Positions 25,080 through 33,410 of a stretch of 64,000 nucleotides of DNA are shown here, piece after piece. Source of the DNA: Flavisolibacter longurius. GTDB taxonomy: Bacteria; Bacteroidota; Bacteroidia; Chitinophagales; Chitinophagaceae. A program made the position numbers and the translations under genes. Each line of letters starts with the position of its first letter. Positions within the stretch are counted from its first letter, which is position 1. Where the stretch lies: the NCBI GenBank assembly GCA_014163555.1, contig JACJGO010000010.1:62001-126000 (forward strand), written 5' to 3'. A model generated the notes under the pieces. That model searched no databases, had not been told where the DNA came from, and saw nothing but the letters and a program-made list of their open reading frames with translations.

Positions 25080-26600
25080 TTATGCCATAAAACCGGACAA
25101 GTCCAGCTGCCACTGTCGCAATAGCGCATTTGTAAAGGTGGTTTTGCAGGTTTCAGTTTCCAGGATGGCATTTCGCGCAGCCATCCAACTGTTCACAGCA
25201 TCATCGGAATACATTTTTCGTATCCGGGTACCATCGACATCAAACATTTTTCCCCAGTGAAATGTATGGGGAATCGCTTCCTTCATCAATATTTCCCAAA
25301 AGGCCTGGTAAAAACGCATTGTAAGATTGGAGTAAAATCCATCCAGTTCCAGCACACAGCCTGGATTGAAACGGGTGAAACCAAGTGTAGCCCTTGTACC
25401 CTTTACGAAGCGATACGCAAATACACCGGTGAACGGGCCTTCTATTTTATTCAGGCGCAAAAGAATTTCTGTTACCTTTTTTATTTCAGTGATCGGCAAA
25501 CCGACCGCAGTACTCATCACCTTGCCCTGAATATTGGTATTGTTAAAGAACTCAGCATGCGTACCCATTAATTTTTGAAAGGGCTTATAACTGCCTCCAA
25601 TCAGGTTATTGACAAGCGTTGGCACCAGGGCGGGAACGGTATCGGTCAGGCGTCCAATGAAGGCCGGGGCATCATCACCCGGCCCAATCCCAGTCGGAGA
25701 CGGAGGAAACGGTGCATACGGTCCGTATGCCCGCTTGTACATAACATTGAGAAATGCTTGTCGGGAAGCGTCGTAAGGATTCATGAGCATTTGAAAATAT
25801 GCGGGCCGCTCAGAACCACAAGGCAGATTTGCCTCCGTAAAATTCAGAGTTTGCAAGAGTTGGAAAAGGCTATTTTCAACCCCTACACGTATTCGGTAGG
25901 CTTCGTACAGAAACAGGGGTTCTGTTTCCATCATCACGCCATGGATAAATCCAAAGCTACCAAAGCTGATCAAAGCCGCATTAAAAAGTTCATCATCCCG
26001 GATAATTGTTGTTTGCAGTTTGGCCGCAAAATCTTCGGATACCACGGGATAGCTTTCCCGTTCTAACCAGATATGTTTGGAAGGACCGGCAATGATATGC
26101 AGACCAACAATAAAATCCTGCATGGCGCCTACATCAATGGCCGCACCGTGTGTACCCGTAGAAATGGCACCGGCAATGGTTTGCCCATTACTGGCACCCG
26201 TTGTTTTCAGGGATCGATTGTGTTGTCGCAGGCGGTTGTTCAATTCTTTTACAGAAACGCCACATTGGGCAAAATACAGGTCATCAGGCGTTTTGGCATA
26301 CTCGCCACAAACGTTGCCCTGATGAATGCGAAAACTAAGATTGAGCGGTTTGGTATTGAGCAGAATGCCGTTTGCCGCTGCAACTTTTGTCCACGACCAT
26401 TCACCCCCCAATGCCCGAAGTTCTGTATTGGAAGCAACACATTCATCAATCAGCTTTTGTATGCCCTTCGTCGCATCATTATAGTCTGCCAATGCGTTGC
26501 CTGTATTTTCATTGCCAAGGTCATACAGATCAACGATCGATTGCGTGAAGGTCTGGTGTCGATTGGTCCATGAACGTTGGCCCGTCCGGTGAATGATCAT
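25080..26600 (-). CDS. FAD-linked oxidase (VAO/PCMH family, D-arabinono-lactone oxidase-like)
   Basis: A 506-residue flavoprotein with an N-terminal PCMH-type FAD domain: the pyrophosphate loop is seen in RALGGEWSWTKVA and in LKTTGASNGQTIAGAISTGTHG, where a His in the STGTHG segment often carries the flavin covalently. The C-terminal half fits the substrate domain of sugar-lactone or alcohol oxidases. There is no signal peptide. The substrate is unknown. It is a single gene, tail to tail with the DUF2490 gene. Confidence 0.82.
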   Translation of the reverse strand: MIIHRTGQRSWTNRHQTFTQSIVDLYDLGNENTGNALADYNDATKGIQKLIDECVASNTELRALGGEWSWTKVAAANGILLNTKPLNLSFRIHQGNVCGEYAKTPDDLYFAQCGVSVKELNNRLRQHNRSLKTTGASNGQTIAGAISTGTHGAAIDVGAMQDFIVGLHIIAGPSKHIWLERESYPVVSEDFAAKLQTTIIRDDELFNAALISFGSFGFIHGVMMETEPLFLYEAYRIRVGVENSLFQLLQTLNFTEANLPCGSERPAYFQMLMNPYDASRQAFLNVMYKRAYGPYAPFPPSPTGIGPGDDAPAFIGRLTDTVPALVPTLVNNLIGGSYKPFQKLMGTHAEFFNNTNIQGKVMSTAVGLPITEIKKVTEILLRLNKIEGPFTGVFAYRFVKGTRATLGFTRFNPGCVLELDGFYSNLTMRFYQAFWEILMKEAIPHTFHWGKMFDVDGTRIRKMYSDDAVNSWMAARNAILETETCKTTFTNALLRQWQLDLSGFMA

Positions 26601-26630
26601 GGTTGAAAGCTTTTACATACTAAAAACAGG

Positions 26631-26981
26631 TTATCGTATCTCCCCTTCCCGCGGGCAGGGCTTTGGACATTTCCAGGAAAGGGTCATCGGACTCCAGATG
26701 CCAAGCGTTGCCACGGTAATTAAAGCATACCCAAGATTGGTGGATACCTTCACTTCGTCAATGCTATTCAATTGGAGCGAGTCGCAGTTGGCAGCAACGA
26801 CGTCAATGCCATTTTGCCGCTTTTGTACCAGGCCCCAGAAAAACGAATTGACAGTTTTTTTCTGGTACATGGTAGAGGGATCGGAATTTTTTGTGGAGAT
26901 GCGAAATTGATAACAGCCTGGCAGAATCATCAGGCAACAAACTGTCGACATAACCGGAAGTAAATTCAGCAGTTTTTTCAT
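26631..26981 (-). CDS. Bor/Iss-like lipoprotein
   Basis: A 116-residue lipoprotein with lipobox LPGC at about residues 25-28. The mature part follows the Bor pattern: NSFFWGLVQ near the start, a mid Cys (NCDSL), then LITVATLGIWSPMTLSWKCP with a conserved late Cys. Bor and its relative Iss are surface lipoproteins linked to serum resistance in enterobacteria; in Bacteroidota the role is not known. It lies 30 bases beyond the FAD oxidase start on the same strand and may be cotranscribed with it. Confidence 0.7.
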   Translation of the reverse strand: MKKLLNLLPVMSTVCCLMILPGCYQFRISTKNSDPSTMYQKKTVNSFFWGLVQKRQNGIDVVAANCDSLQLNSIDEVKVSTNLGYALITVATLGIWSPMTLSWKCPKPCPREGEIR

Positions 26982-27146
26982 GTCCTTTGGTTTAGGTGAT
27001 GGGCGTTCGGGAGCAAACTAAAATTACTCAAGTTTTTTGCTTTGCATGCAAAACGATTTTACTATATACACCAACGGACTGCAATGAAATTAAAGGCGCA
27101 ACGGGTATTCAAAATTTACCCATCTCTATGGGGAGCAGAACAATTG

Positions 27147-27191
27147 TAAAAACGGCCGCTTTAGTTTATTTGGCTTCGGGCCGTTTTTTTT
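27147..27191. terminator. bidirectional terminator at the end of the PepSY gene
   Basis: ACGGCC and GGCCGT pair across a 21-base loop that includes the PepSY stop codon. On the forward strand eight Ts follow; on the reverse strand five Ts follow. The stem is short, but U tracts on both sides support termination in both directions. Confidence 0.6.
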
Positions 27192-28290
27192 GTTTACGCT
27201 TTTTACCCCACCAAAAATAAAAACCGGTGATGGGCAAACTGGCAATAATCAGCGCAGCGAAAAACAGAAAAATTCTTCCCGGCAACCCAAACATGGCACC
27301 CGTGTGCAGGTCATAATTCATCCGCTTGATATTGTCAGCCAAGGTATGCGCATCTTCATAATGTCCCCATACATAGGAACCCGGCATCTCTTTGCCGGAG
27401 AATTGATCAAAGTACCGGAAATCGGACCTGTAAATTGTTTTGGCATTGGGGTTTGCCCGCAGGAGTATTGGACCGTTTTGGACGGTTGGAAAAACAAACA
27501 TCACAGAAGCGTAGCGCTGGTACAATTCAGGAGTAACGGACTTCCATATTTTATCAATTGGTGGTTCAACTGTTTGAAGAACTGCTGTTGTATCGGAAAG
27601 AGGCGGTTTTTTCTGAACGATGGAATGTTTGTACCCGGTTAGGGCATACGTAAAATCGGCAAAGCGCTCAAAGGCAAAGAGCAATCCTGTCAGGGCCATA
27701 AAAATGGCAATCCAACTTGTGTAGAACCCTAACACTTTATGCAAGTCGTAATTCAGCCGTTTTGGTGAATCCCGCCACATAATGCGAAAACCTTGTTTTG
27801 CCACCCGCTTGTTCTTAGGCCACCAAAGAACCAAACCACTGAAGATAATTAAAAGAAAGATGACCGTTGACCAGCGAATGATCTCATGCCCGAACGGAAT
27901 TTTCAGGGTTCGGTGAATCTGCAAAATCACACTTAAAAAATCACGATCGTTATTTCGCAGTTTCAGCACTTCCCCACTATACGGGTTAATAAATACCGAA
28001 TAACTGTAAACATCCTTTTTTCCGAACAAGACCATTACGGATTTATTCCGGGCATCGTAATAAATGCGTTGGATGGTTTTACCGGGCAAGCATTTTTCCG
28101 CAATTGTCTTTATTTGGGAGGGTGGTAACAATGGCCCTGCTTTTTCCTCTACATGGCGGTAGGATTGCAGGTTTTGAATTTCGGGAGCAAAACAATAAAT
28201 AGCACCTGTCAGTGCAATGATGAACACCACCAGCCCTGTTGCCAGCCCAAGCCAAAGGTGAAGCGTACCAAACAATTTTTTCCATTTCAT
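27166..28290 (-). CDS. PepSY-associated membrane protein (PiuB-type, iron uptake)
   Basis: A 374-residue inner-membrane protein beginning KWKKLFGTLHLWLGLATGLVVFII, the typical first helix of PepSY-associated TM proteins, with a His in the first helix and further His-bearing helices (IRWSTVIFLLIIFSGLVLWWP; HKVLGFYTSWIAIFMALTGLLFAFE). Members often lie next to siderophore receptors and some reduce ferric siderophores. ATG at 28290 preferred over a TTG at 28305. It is directly downstream of a TonB receptor gene (62 bases), so the two likely form an iron uptake operon. Confidence 0.9.
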   Translation of the reverse strand: MKWKKLFGTLHLWLGLATGLVVFIIALTGAIYCFAPEIQNLQSYRHVEEKAGPLLPPSQIKTIAEKCLPGKTIQRIYYDARNKSVMVLFGKKDVYSYSVFINPYSGEVLKLRNNDRDFLSVILQIHRTLKIPFGHEIIRWSTVIFLLIIFSGLVLWWPKNKRVAKQGFRIMWRDSPKRLNYDLHKVLGFYTSWIAIFMALTGLLFAFERFADFTYALTGYKHSIVQKKPPLSDTTAVLQTVEPPIDKIWKSVTPELYQRYASVMFVFPTVQNGPILLRANPNAKTIYRSDFRYFDQFSGKEMPGSYVWGHYEDAHTLADNIKRMNYDLHTGAMFGLPGRIFLFFAALIIASLPITGFYFWWGKKRKQKKRPEAK

Positions 28291-28352
28291 GCGCTGCCCT
28301 ACCAAATCAATAGTCCCGGCAAGCCGGGACTACTATCATAATTTTTTCAAAT

Positions 28353-30710
28353 TTAAAGCTTCACATTCAAGGTCAGTCGAAAGGAGGCGCCTTTTCCTTT
28401 AGTATAACTGTCATTAAAAGCACCCCACTGCGACCGCGCCGTGTAATAATCTTCATTCAGCAGGTTCTCCACGCCCAGGTTTAGCGAAGTGGACTCGTTG
28501 AACTGATATCCTACGGTGGTGTTGAATAAATTGTACGCAGTTACCGGTGCTTTGTAAGGATCATAAGAGCCGCTGCTGTTACGGGCAAAGCGGTCGCGTG
28601 CCTGAATACCGGTGTATTGCAACAGGAAGTTTAATTTTCCGGGAATCACGGCATAATCAACATAACCAGCGAGTTTAGGTGGCGCAATGCGTTGGCCGGG
28701 AAGGTATTCATCCTTTTCGCCATCGTATTTACCGTCGTTATCGGCGTCCAGTTTTCCTTCCACATACGAATACGAAAGGCCAGCCTGTAGATTTTTTGTC
28801 AGCTGCAGATCCGCTGCCAGTTCGTAACCATAAATCCGCTCCGGTGTTCTAACCACCACAAAAATGCCATTATCGTAAACGCTGTTAGCGCCCAGACTGG
28901 ATTTGCTGATATATCCGGTGGCTTCAAACCGAAGCTTTTTGTATTTGCTGACAAAACCCGCTTCATAGTTGTCGACAACCACTGCTTCTGTATTGATTTT
29001 GGCAATATCATTTACTCTTGCCGACCGCAGCACCAGCCCGATATCCGACACGCTGAAGCCTTGCGAAAAACTAACATAGGGAGAAAAATAATCCGACAGG
29101 TTATACCGAAGGCCAACGTTTGATACCACCGCATCGTATTTCAAGTCGCCACCGGTAACATTCATGGAGGGTGTAACAACGCCGGTTGCTGTGTTTCGTG
29201 TAGGCAGGGTTGTATAATCATCCACACCAATCGTTGCTGTTTCGTAACGAACACCCCCTTTCAAAACGAGCTTTTCAAACAGGGTTAATTTTGTCTGAAC
29301 AAACGGCGCCAGGTTCAGCATGTCCATTTCGGGTACCCAGGTTCTGCCATCCACAAGCGGTTGTGATGTTACATCCCGTTGTGCATCCAGCCCGTAGGTG
29401 AAATTAGCATCGATGTTCTTCAGCAAAACAGGCGTATTTAACACCAGGCGGGCACCGTTCTTTTTGGAAAGCACACGGGATATGCCGCCGCCCACAAAGG
29501 TTTCGGAATAGAAAAATACATTGTCCACGCTTTGATAATATATGTCGGCATCATAGCGTGTATTGGCTATACCGGTTTGCCCGGTAAATTGCAAGGCGAG
29601 GTTATGATTGCCTCTTACACCCTGGGGTATGCCTTTGTTTTGTCCCAAGGCTGCAGAAGTCTTAATGCCATTGCGGTAATCTCCATTTACCGTCAGGTAG
29701 TTTGTGGTTTGACGGCTGCTATAAAAATTGTACGTAGCCTGCACACTATGATTATCATTGAATGCATATCCCAGTTTGGCAAATGCGTTGTATGAATCGG
29801 TTTCGCCCAGTCCATAAACGGGCGGCAATACATCGCCATCAGCATCTTTTTGCTCGCCTGTTTGTTCGTACACACCGCTCAATACGTAACTGAATTTGCC
29901 TTTGTCACCATAAAACAATTGGCTGACGCGGCCGCCCATACTGTTGGATGCTTTTACCAGCGAACCTGTGGTAGCCACCGAAGTTTGGCTGTTAAAAGCC
30001 TTGTTGCTTCGCGGTGCCCGTGTAAAGTAGTTGATTAACCCGCCGGCAGCACCATTGCCATAAATCGCTGTAGCACCTTTCACCACTTCAATGCGTTCGA
30101 TCACAGCTGGATCAAGCGCTCGCAGGTCCATGGCGCCATTGCGCAGCGGTGTTGACTGCGGTATTCCATCCACCATAATGAGCAAGCTCCGGCCACGGAG
30201 GGTTTGCCCGAAATTGCTGCTCAGCCCTGTGCTGGGCGCCAAACCTGCTACGCGGTTTTCAAGAATATCACCGAGGTTGGGTGTGATGTTAATATTTTGT
30301 TGCAGGGTTCTGATTCCCACAACCGAAACCGATGAAGGCACTTCATCGATCGTTTCGCGGTTTCGACCTGCTGAAACAATCACCGAGGCAAGTTCGCTTT
30401 GCGATGAAGTAATTTGAATGGAAACTTCAGCCGTTCTGCCACCTGTTACTTCTACCATTCTATCCAGGGTTTGGAAGCCGATACTCGTAATTTCCAAATG
30501 ATAGGTTCCGGCCTGTATATTTTCCAGGGAGAACACGCCATCTTTATCGGTTAGGGTGGCTTTTTTTGTTTCCTTTATTCGTACCGTTGCAGAAACAACC
30601 GGCTTTGTGTCGGTGCCGGTAACAATGCCGCGAATGGAGCCAGATGTTTCCTGGGCAACTAAACCAAGTGAGAACAGTAGCAGACAAAATCCTAATAACA
30701 ATTTCTTCAT
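28353..30710 (-). CDS. TonB-dependent siderophore-type receptor
   Basis: A 785-residue outer-membrane receptor: signal peptide (MKKLLLGFCLLLFSLGLVAQ), CarboxypepD_reg-like domain (GSIRGIVTGTDTKPVVSATVRI), plug domain with RIEVVKGATAIYGNGAAGGLINY, and a barrel ending FRLTLNVKL. The plug sequence resembles ferric-siderophore receptors of the FhuE/FecA type. The downstream PepSY gene and the Fur-like palindromes upstream support a role in iron acquisition. The siderophore cannot be named. Confidence 0.92.
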   Translation of the reverse strand: MKKLLLGFCLLLFSLGLVAQETSGSIRGIVTGTDTKPVVSATVRIKETKKATLTDKDGVFSLENIQAGTYHLEITSIGFQTLDRMVEVTGGRTAEVSIQITSSQSELASVIVSAGRNRETIDEVPSSVSVVGIRTLQQNINITPNLGDILENRVAGLAPSTGLSSNFGQTLRGRSLLIMVDGIPQSTPLRNGAMDLRALDPAVIERIEVVKGATAIYGNGAAGGLINYFTRAPRSNKAFNSQTSVATTGSLVKASNSMGGRVSQLFYGDKGKFSYVLSGVYEQTGEQKDADGDVLPPVYGLGETDSYNAFAKLGYAFNDNHSVQATYNFYSSRQTTNYLTVNGDYRNGIKTSAALGQNKGIPQGVRGNHNLALQFTGQTGIANTRYDADIYYQSVDNVFFYSETFVGGGISRVLSKKNGARLVLNTPVLLKNIDANFTYGLDAQRDVTSQPLVDGRTWVPEMDMLNLAPFVQTKLTLFEKLVLKGGVRYETATIGVDDYTTLPTRNTATGVVTPSMNVTGGDLKYDAVVSNVGLRYNLSDYFSPYVSFSQGFSVSDIGLVLRSARVNDIAKINTEAVVVDNYEAGFVSKYKKLRFEATGYISKSSLGANSVYDNGIFVVVRTPERIYGYELAADLQLTKNLQAGLSYSYVEGKLDADNDGKYDGEKDEYLPGQRIAPPKLAGYVDYAVIPGKLNFLLQYTGIQARDRFARNSSGSYDPYKAPVTAYNLFNTTVGYQFNESTSLNLGVENLLNEDYYTARSQWGAFNDSYTKGKGASFRLTLNVKL

Positions 30711-30835
30711 CTTCCTTGCGTTGGTTATTTGGCCGCAAAATTGACGCTTTCAGCCTGCGTAAAGCACATTGTGCCGGTAAAAAAAGTTTACGAGATGCGG
30801 AATATTTTTTCGCAAACAATATAACAATAGTCCGA

Positions 30836-30852
30836 AATCAATGAAATTGATT
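30836..30852 (-). promoter_or_regulatory. inverted repeat AATCAAT-N3-ATTGATT
   Basis: Perfect 7-bp inverted repeat. On the reverse strand its right part supplies a TTG that stands 17 bases before TATTGTTTG, a near match to the Bacteroidota -7 element, so the repeat probably overlaps the receptor promoter. Confidence 0.4.
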
Positions 30853-30859
30853 ATAGCAG

Positions 30860-30877
30860 GGATAATCGAAATTATCC
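30860..30877 (-). promoter_or_regulatory. Fur-like palindrome GGATAAT-N4-ATTATCC
   Basis: A perfect 7-bp inverted repeat whose half-sites are the GATAAT/ATTATC hexamers of Fur boxes, though the spacing differs from the classical 19-bp box. It lies about 150 bases upstream of a siderophore-type receptor gene, where iron control is expected. Confidence 0.45.
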
Positions 30878-31342
30878 ATGGATTAGTGGAACGCTGGAAG
30901 TTTATAAAAAGGGATGATCGAATATATAAGTCCTTGCTTCATTTTTTTCAAAAGTTTCAAACCTCTTTATACATAATATCTAATGCTATAGGCTTTGATT
31001 CTTTACATACATTCTATATTCCAGATGTGATAAGCAAAGAAATTGATATTACCATTGACTAATGTCAATGGCATTTCTTGCCTTTACGCAATGCTTCGCC
31101 AATTTGTCATCAGTAACTTTGCTTACAATAAGGACCAGTAACGAAAGCATTGCCCATTACCTAATCACTGGCTGATTACTTCCATAAAGCCGTTCTAGTC
31201 TTTCATGGTTCTGGCTACAGGGCGTGCAAACAAATATTGTTTTTCACGGGTAAATAATCCCATTTAATAAAATAACCAACGGCTGTGATGGCGGAAATAC
31301 TGTCATCGCAACCGCATTTCATAACCTTTAAAAATTTAAGAC

Positions 31343-31492
31343 ATGACTACAAACTTTGCAATCGTATTCCTGATAGGAATTATACTATCAGCAGCACTAA
31401 TTGCGATATTGATTCAAAACCTCAAAAGACATGATTATACCGGCAAAAATGATTTCCGGAAATTCAAGCATCGCCATCAGGCACGTGCCTGA
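31343..31492 (+). CDS. small single-helix membrane protein (49 aa)
   Basis: MTTNFAIVFLIGIILSAALI opens one strong transmembrane helix to about residue 25, followed by a very basic cytoplasmic tail (KRH, KFKHRH). It starts after an A/T-rich stretch typical of Bacteroidota translation starts. No homologue is recognised. Support is a clean ATG, one well-formed helix obeying the positive-inside rule and codon use like neighbouring genes; a chance ORF remains possible. Confidence 0.5.
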   Translation: MTTNFAIVFLIGIILSAALIAILIQNLKRHDYTGKNDFRKFKHRHQARA

Positions 31493-31702
31493 TTATTCGT
31501 ACAGGAAAAATAAATGGTTATGTACTTTGTTTACATAACCATATTGGTGTGAAATTTCATGACTGGCTGGAAAGCAATCCATCCTTACAATATATATTAT
31601 AGCGGAAAGTTTCCTTCTTGACTATAACTACTAAGGTGGTTTTACCATTAATCCTGTCTCCAAAAAAAGCTTACCACATAAAATCCGCCTACACCACCCA
31701 CA

Positions 31703-32470
31703 CTACTTGCTTACTGCCTTCCGTTTGAAATCCAGGAAACCCAAAAGCAGAAAGAAGGCTGTATAGCCCAGGGAAATCAACTGCACTTCCTGGAGATGGG
31801 ATTTAAATACAGAAACAATGGGAAATGCCTGGTAGGAATAGGGAAAATAAACAGACAGGTCGGACTTGTATTCCATGGTTAAAAATGTACCCGTCAGCCA
31901 CATTACAAAACCAATTGCCACCGGAACAATAAAATTTTTCGACCGCATTCCGATCCAGAACTGGATGGCAGAAACCGCCAACAGGCACACATACAGGTCG
32001 AACGCATTTTGCAAAACAAGCAGTCCGTTAAAGGGTTGCTGCAAAAGCTGAAGATCCGGCATGGCAAAATGAATAATTATAATTACGACTCCCAGGTAAA
32101 GAAGCGATGTTGCCAGAAACAGGAGAATCAGCGCCTGTATATTGAGAAATTTTGCTCCGAAAACACTGGCTCTTGTCAGCGGTGAGGCCATCACCTGTTT
32201 CCATGTATGGTTGCGGTATTCAATCTGCGGCAACAGTGTACACACCAGTATCACAAACATCGGGAAGAAAATAAGTCCACTCCTTTCCAAACCCAGCTCA
32301 AAGATGGCATTCAGCGGGTCGTTACGGGTATCTTTCAGGTCGCCACCACCCGTGAGTACATTAAGCAGAAAAATGGCTGGCACAGGAGCAGCCCCCAAAA
32401 GTGTAAAATAGAAAGAAGCCGTCCGTTTTGTTTTGATGATTTCGGAGCGAAGTGCAATCAATAGGCTCAT
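31703..32470 (-). CDS. ABC-2 type transporter permease
   Basis: A 255-residue inner-membrane protein starting SLLIALRSEIIKTKRTASF, the standard N-terminus of ABC-2 permeases, with six hydrophobic segments. Its start overlaps the stop of the adjacent ATPase by 4 bases, so both are translated together. Such pairs export peptides, lipids or antibiotics; the substrate is unknown. It is the last gene of a six-gene reverse-strand block beginning at 37998. Confidence 0.88.
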   Translation of the reverse strand: MSLLIALRSEIIKTKRTASFYFTLLGAAPVPAIFLLNVLTGGGDLKDTRNDPLNAIFELGLERSGLIFFPMFVILVCTLLPQIEYRNHTWKQVMASPLTRASVFGAKFLNIQALILLFLATSLLYLGVVIIIIHFAMPDLQLLQQPFNGLLVLQNAFDLYVCLLAVSAIQFWIGMRSKNFIVPVAIGFVMWLTGTFLTMEYKSDLSVYFPYSYQAFPIVSVFKSHLQEVQLISLGYTAFFLLLGFLDFKRKAVSK

Positions 32471-33378
32471 GCTTGTACCGTTGTAAGGTCAATAAATAAT
32501 TGTTCAAGGTCGGTTTCTTTGGGGTGCAACAGGTATACATCCAGATTATGACCGGTGAGAGTGCGGTTGATAGCAGCTACCTGATCTTCGCTATTAAAAC
32601 CAACTGCCAGGGCTTCACCAACGATCTCCGGACTATGTGCTGAAAGAATTTGATGCGCCATCCGATTGTCGGAGGTTTTGATAAAAAGCTTTGAACCTTT
32701 TTGCTGAAATGTATAGAGATCGGCGAGGGGTCCCTGGAAAAGCATCCGGCCATTGAAGATAATGCCTACATGACTCACCATTTTTTCAACTTCGCTCAGC
32801 AGGTGACTCGAAATCAGGATCGTCATGCCATAGTCTTTGTTCAGCCTTTTGATCAGTTCCCGCAGTTCAATGATGCCGGCCGGATCCAGGCCATTAGAAG
32901 GCTCGTCCAGGATCAGCAGTTCCGGTGAAGGCAGAAGTGACAGTGCAATCGCCAGTCGCTGCTTCATCCCTAATGAAAATCGTTTGACAGATTTTTTACC
33001 CGTGTTGCGCAAGCCAACAATTTCCAGCACTTCGTCAATTCGTTTTGTGGACGCTCCGTAAACCGTACGATACACTTCCAGGTTTTCTTTCGCTGAAAGA
33101 TGACCATACAAAGACGGCGTTTCAATCAACGAACCCAGTTTTTGGAGGATGGCAACACGATTGGTAGCAAGAGGTTGCCCGAAAATTTCAATACGACCCT
33201 GCTGGTTTGGGAGCAACCCCAATAATAAACTCAGCGTGGTGGTCTTGCCCGATCCGTTAGGTCCCAGGAAGCCATAAATGCTTCCCTTTTCCACCTCCAG
33301 GTTAATGTCGAACAAGGTTTGTACGTCTTTGGCATAGTGATACGAAAGGCCGGTTGTTTTGATAATAGAAGAATTCAT
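32467..33378 (-). CDS. ABC transporter ATP-binding protein
   Basis: A 303-residue ATPase with Walker A GPNGSGKTT, signature FSLGMKQRLAIA and Walker B LLILDEPSNGLDP followed by the H-loop LISSHLL. A C-terminal extension of about 85 residues is typical for BcrA/YxlF-type exporters involved in peptide or antibiotic resistance. It overlaps the permease gene by 4 bases and follows the beta-barrel protein gene by 32 bases. Confidence 0.92.
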   Translation of the reverse strand: MNSSIIKTTGLSYHYAKDVQTLFDINLEVEKGSIYGFLGPNGSGKTTTLSLLLGLLPNQQGRIEIFGQPLATNRVAILQKLGSLIETPSLYGHLSAKENLEVYRTVYGASTKRIDEVLEIVGLRNTGKKSVKRFSLGMKQRLAIALSLLPSPELLILDEPSNGLDPAGIIELRELIKRLNKDYGMTILISSHLLSEVEKMVSHVGIIFNGRMLFQGPLADLYTFQQKGSKLFIKTSDNRMAHQILSAHSPEIVGEALAVGFNSEDQVAAINRTLTGHNLDVYLLHPKETDLEQLFIDLTTVQA

Positions 33379-33410
33379 ATTCTGTAATTCTTTCTTGATT
33401 TGTTATCTGT

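Larger units (their letters stand above)
30711..31342. other. divergent intergenic region with palindromes
   Basis: About 630 AT-rich bases. The left third holds the receptor promoter area with two inverted repeats (30836-30852 and 30860-30877). At 31052-31071 is a perfect hairpin, CCATTGAC-TAAT-GTCAATGG, without a strong T run. No convincing gene; a 73-codon frame here is discussed under rejected items. Confidence 0.45.

Noticed and set aside
30841-31062. 73-codon forward frame ending in a hairpin
   Set aside because: Its first codons are the two palindromes of the receptor control region, and the translation matches nothing. The hairpin at its stop gives weak support only.
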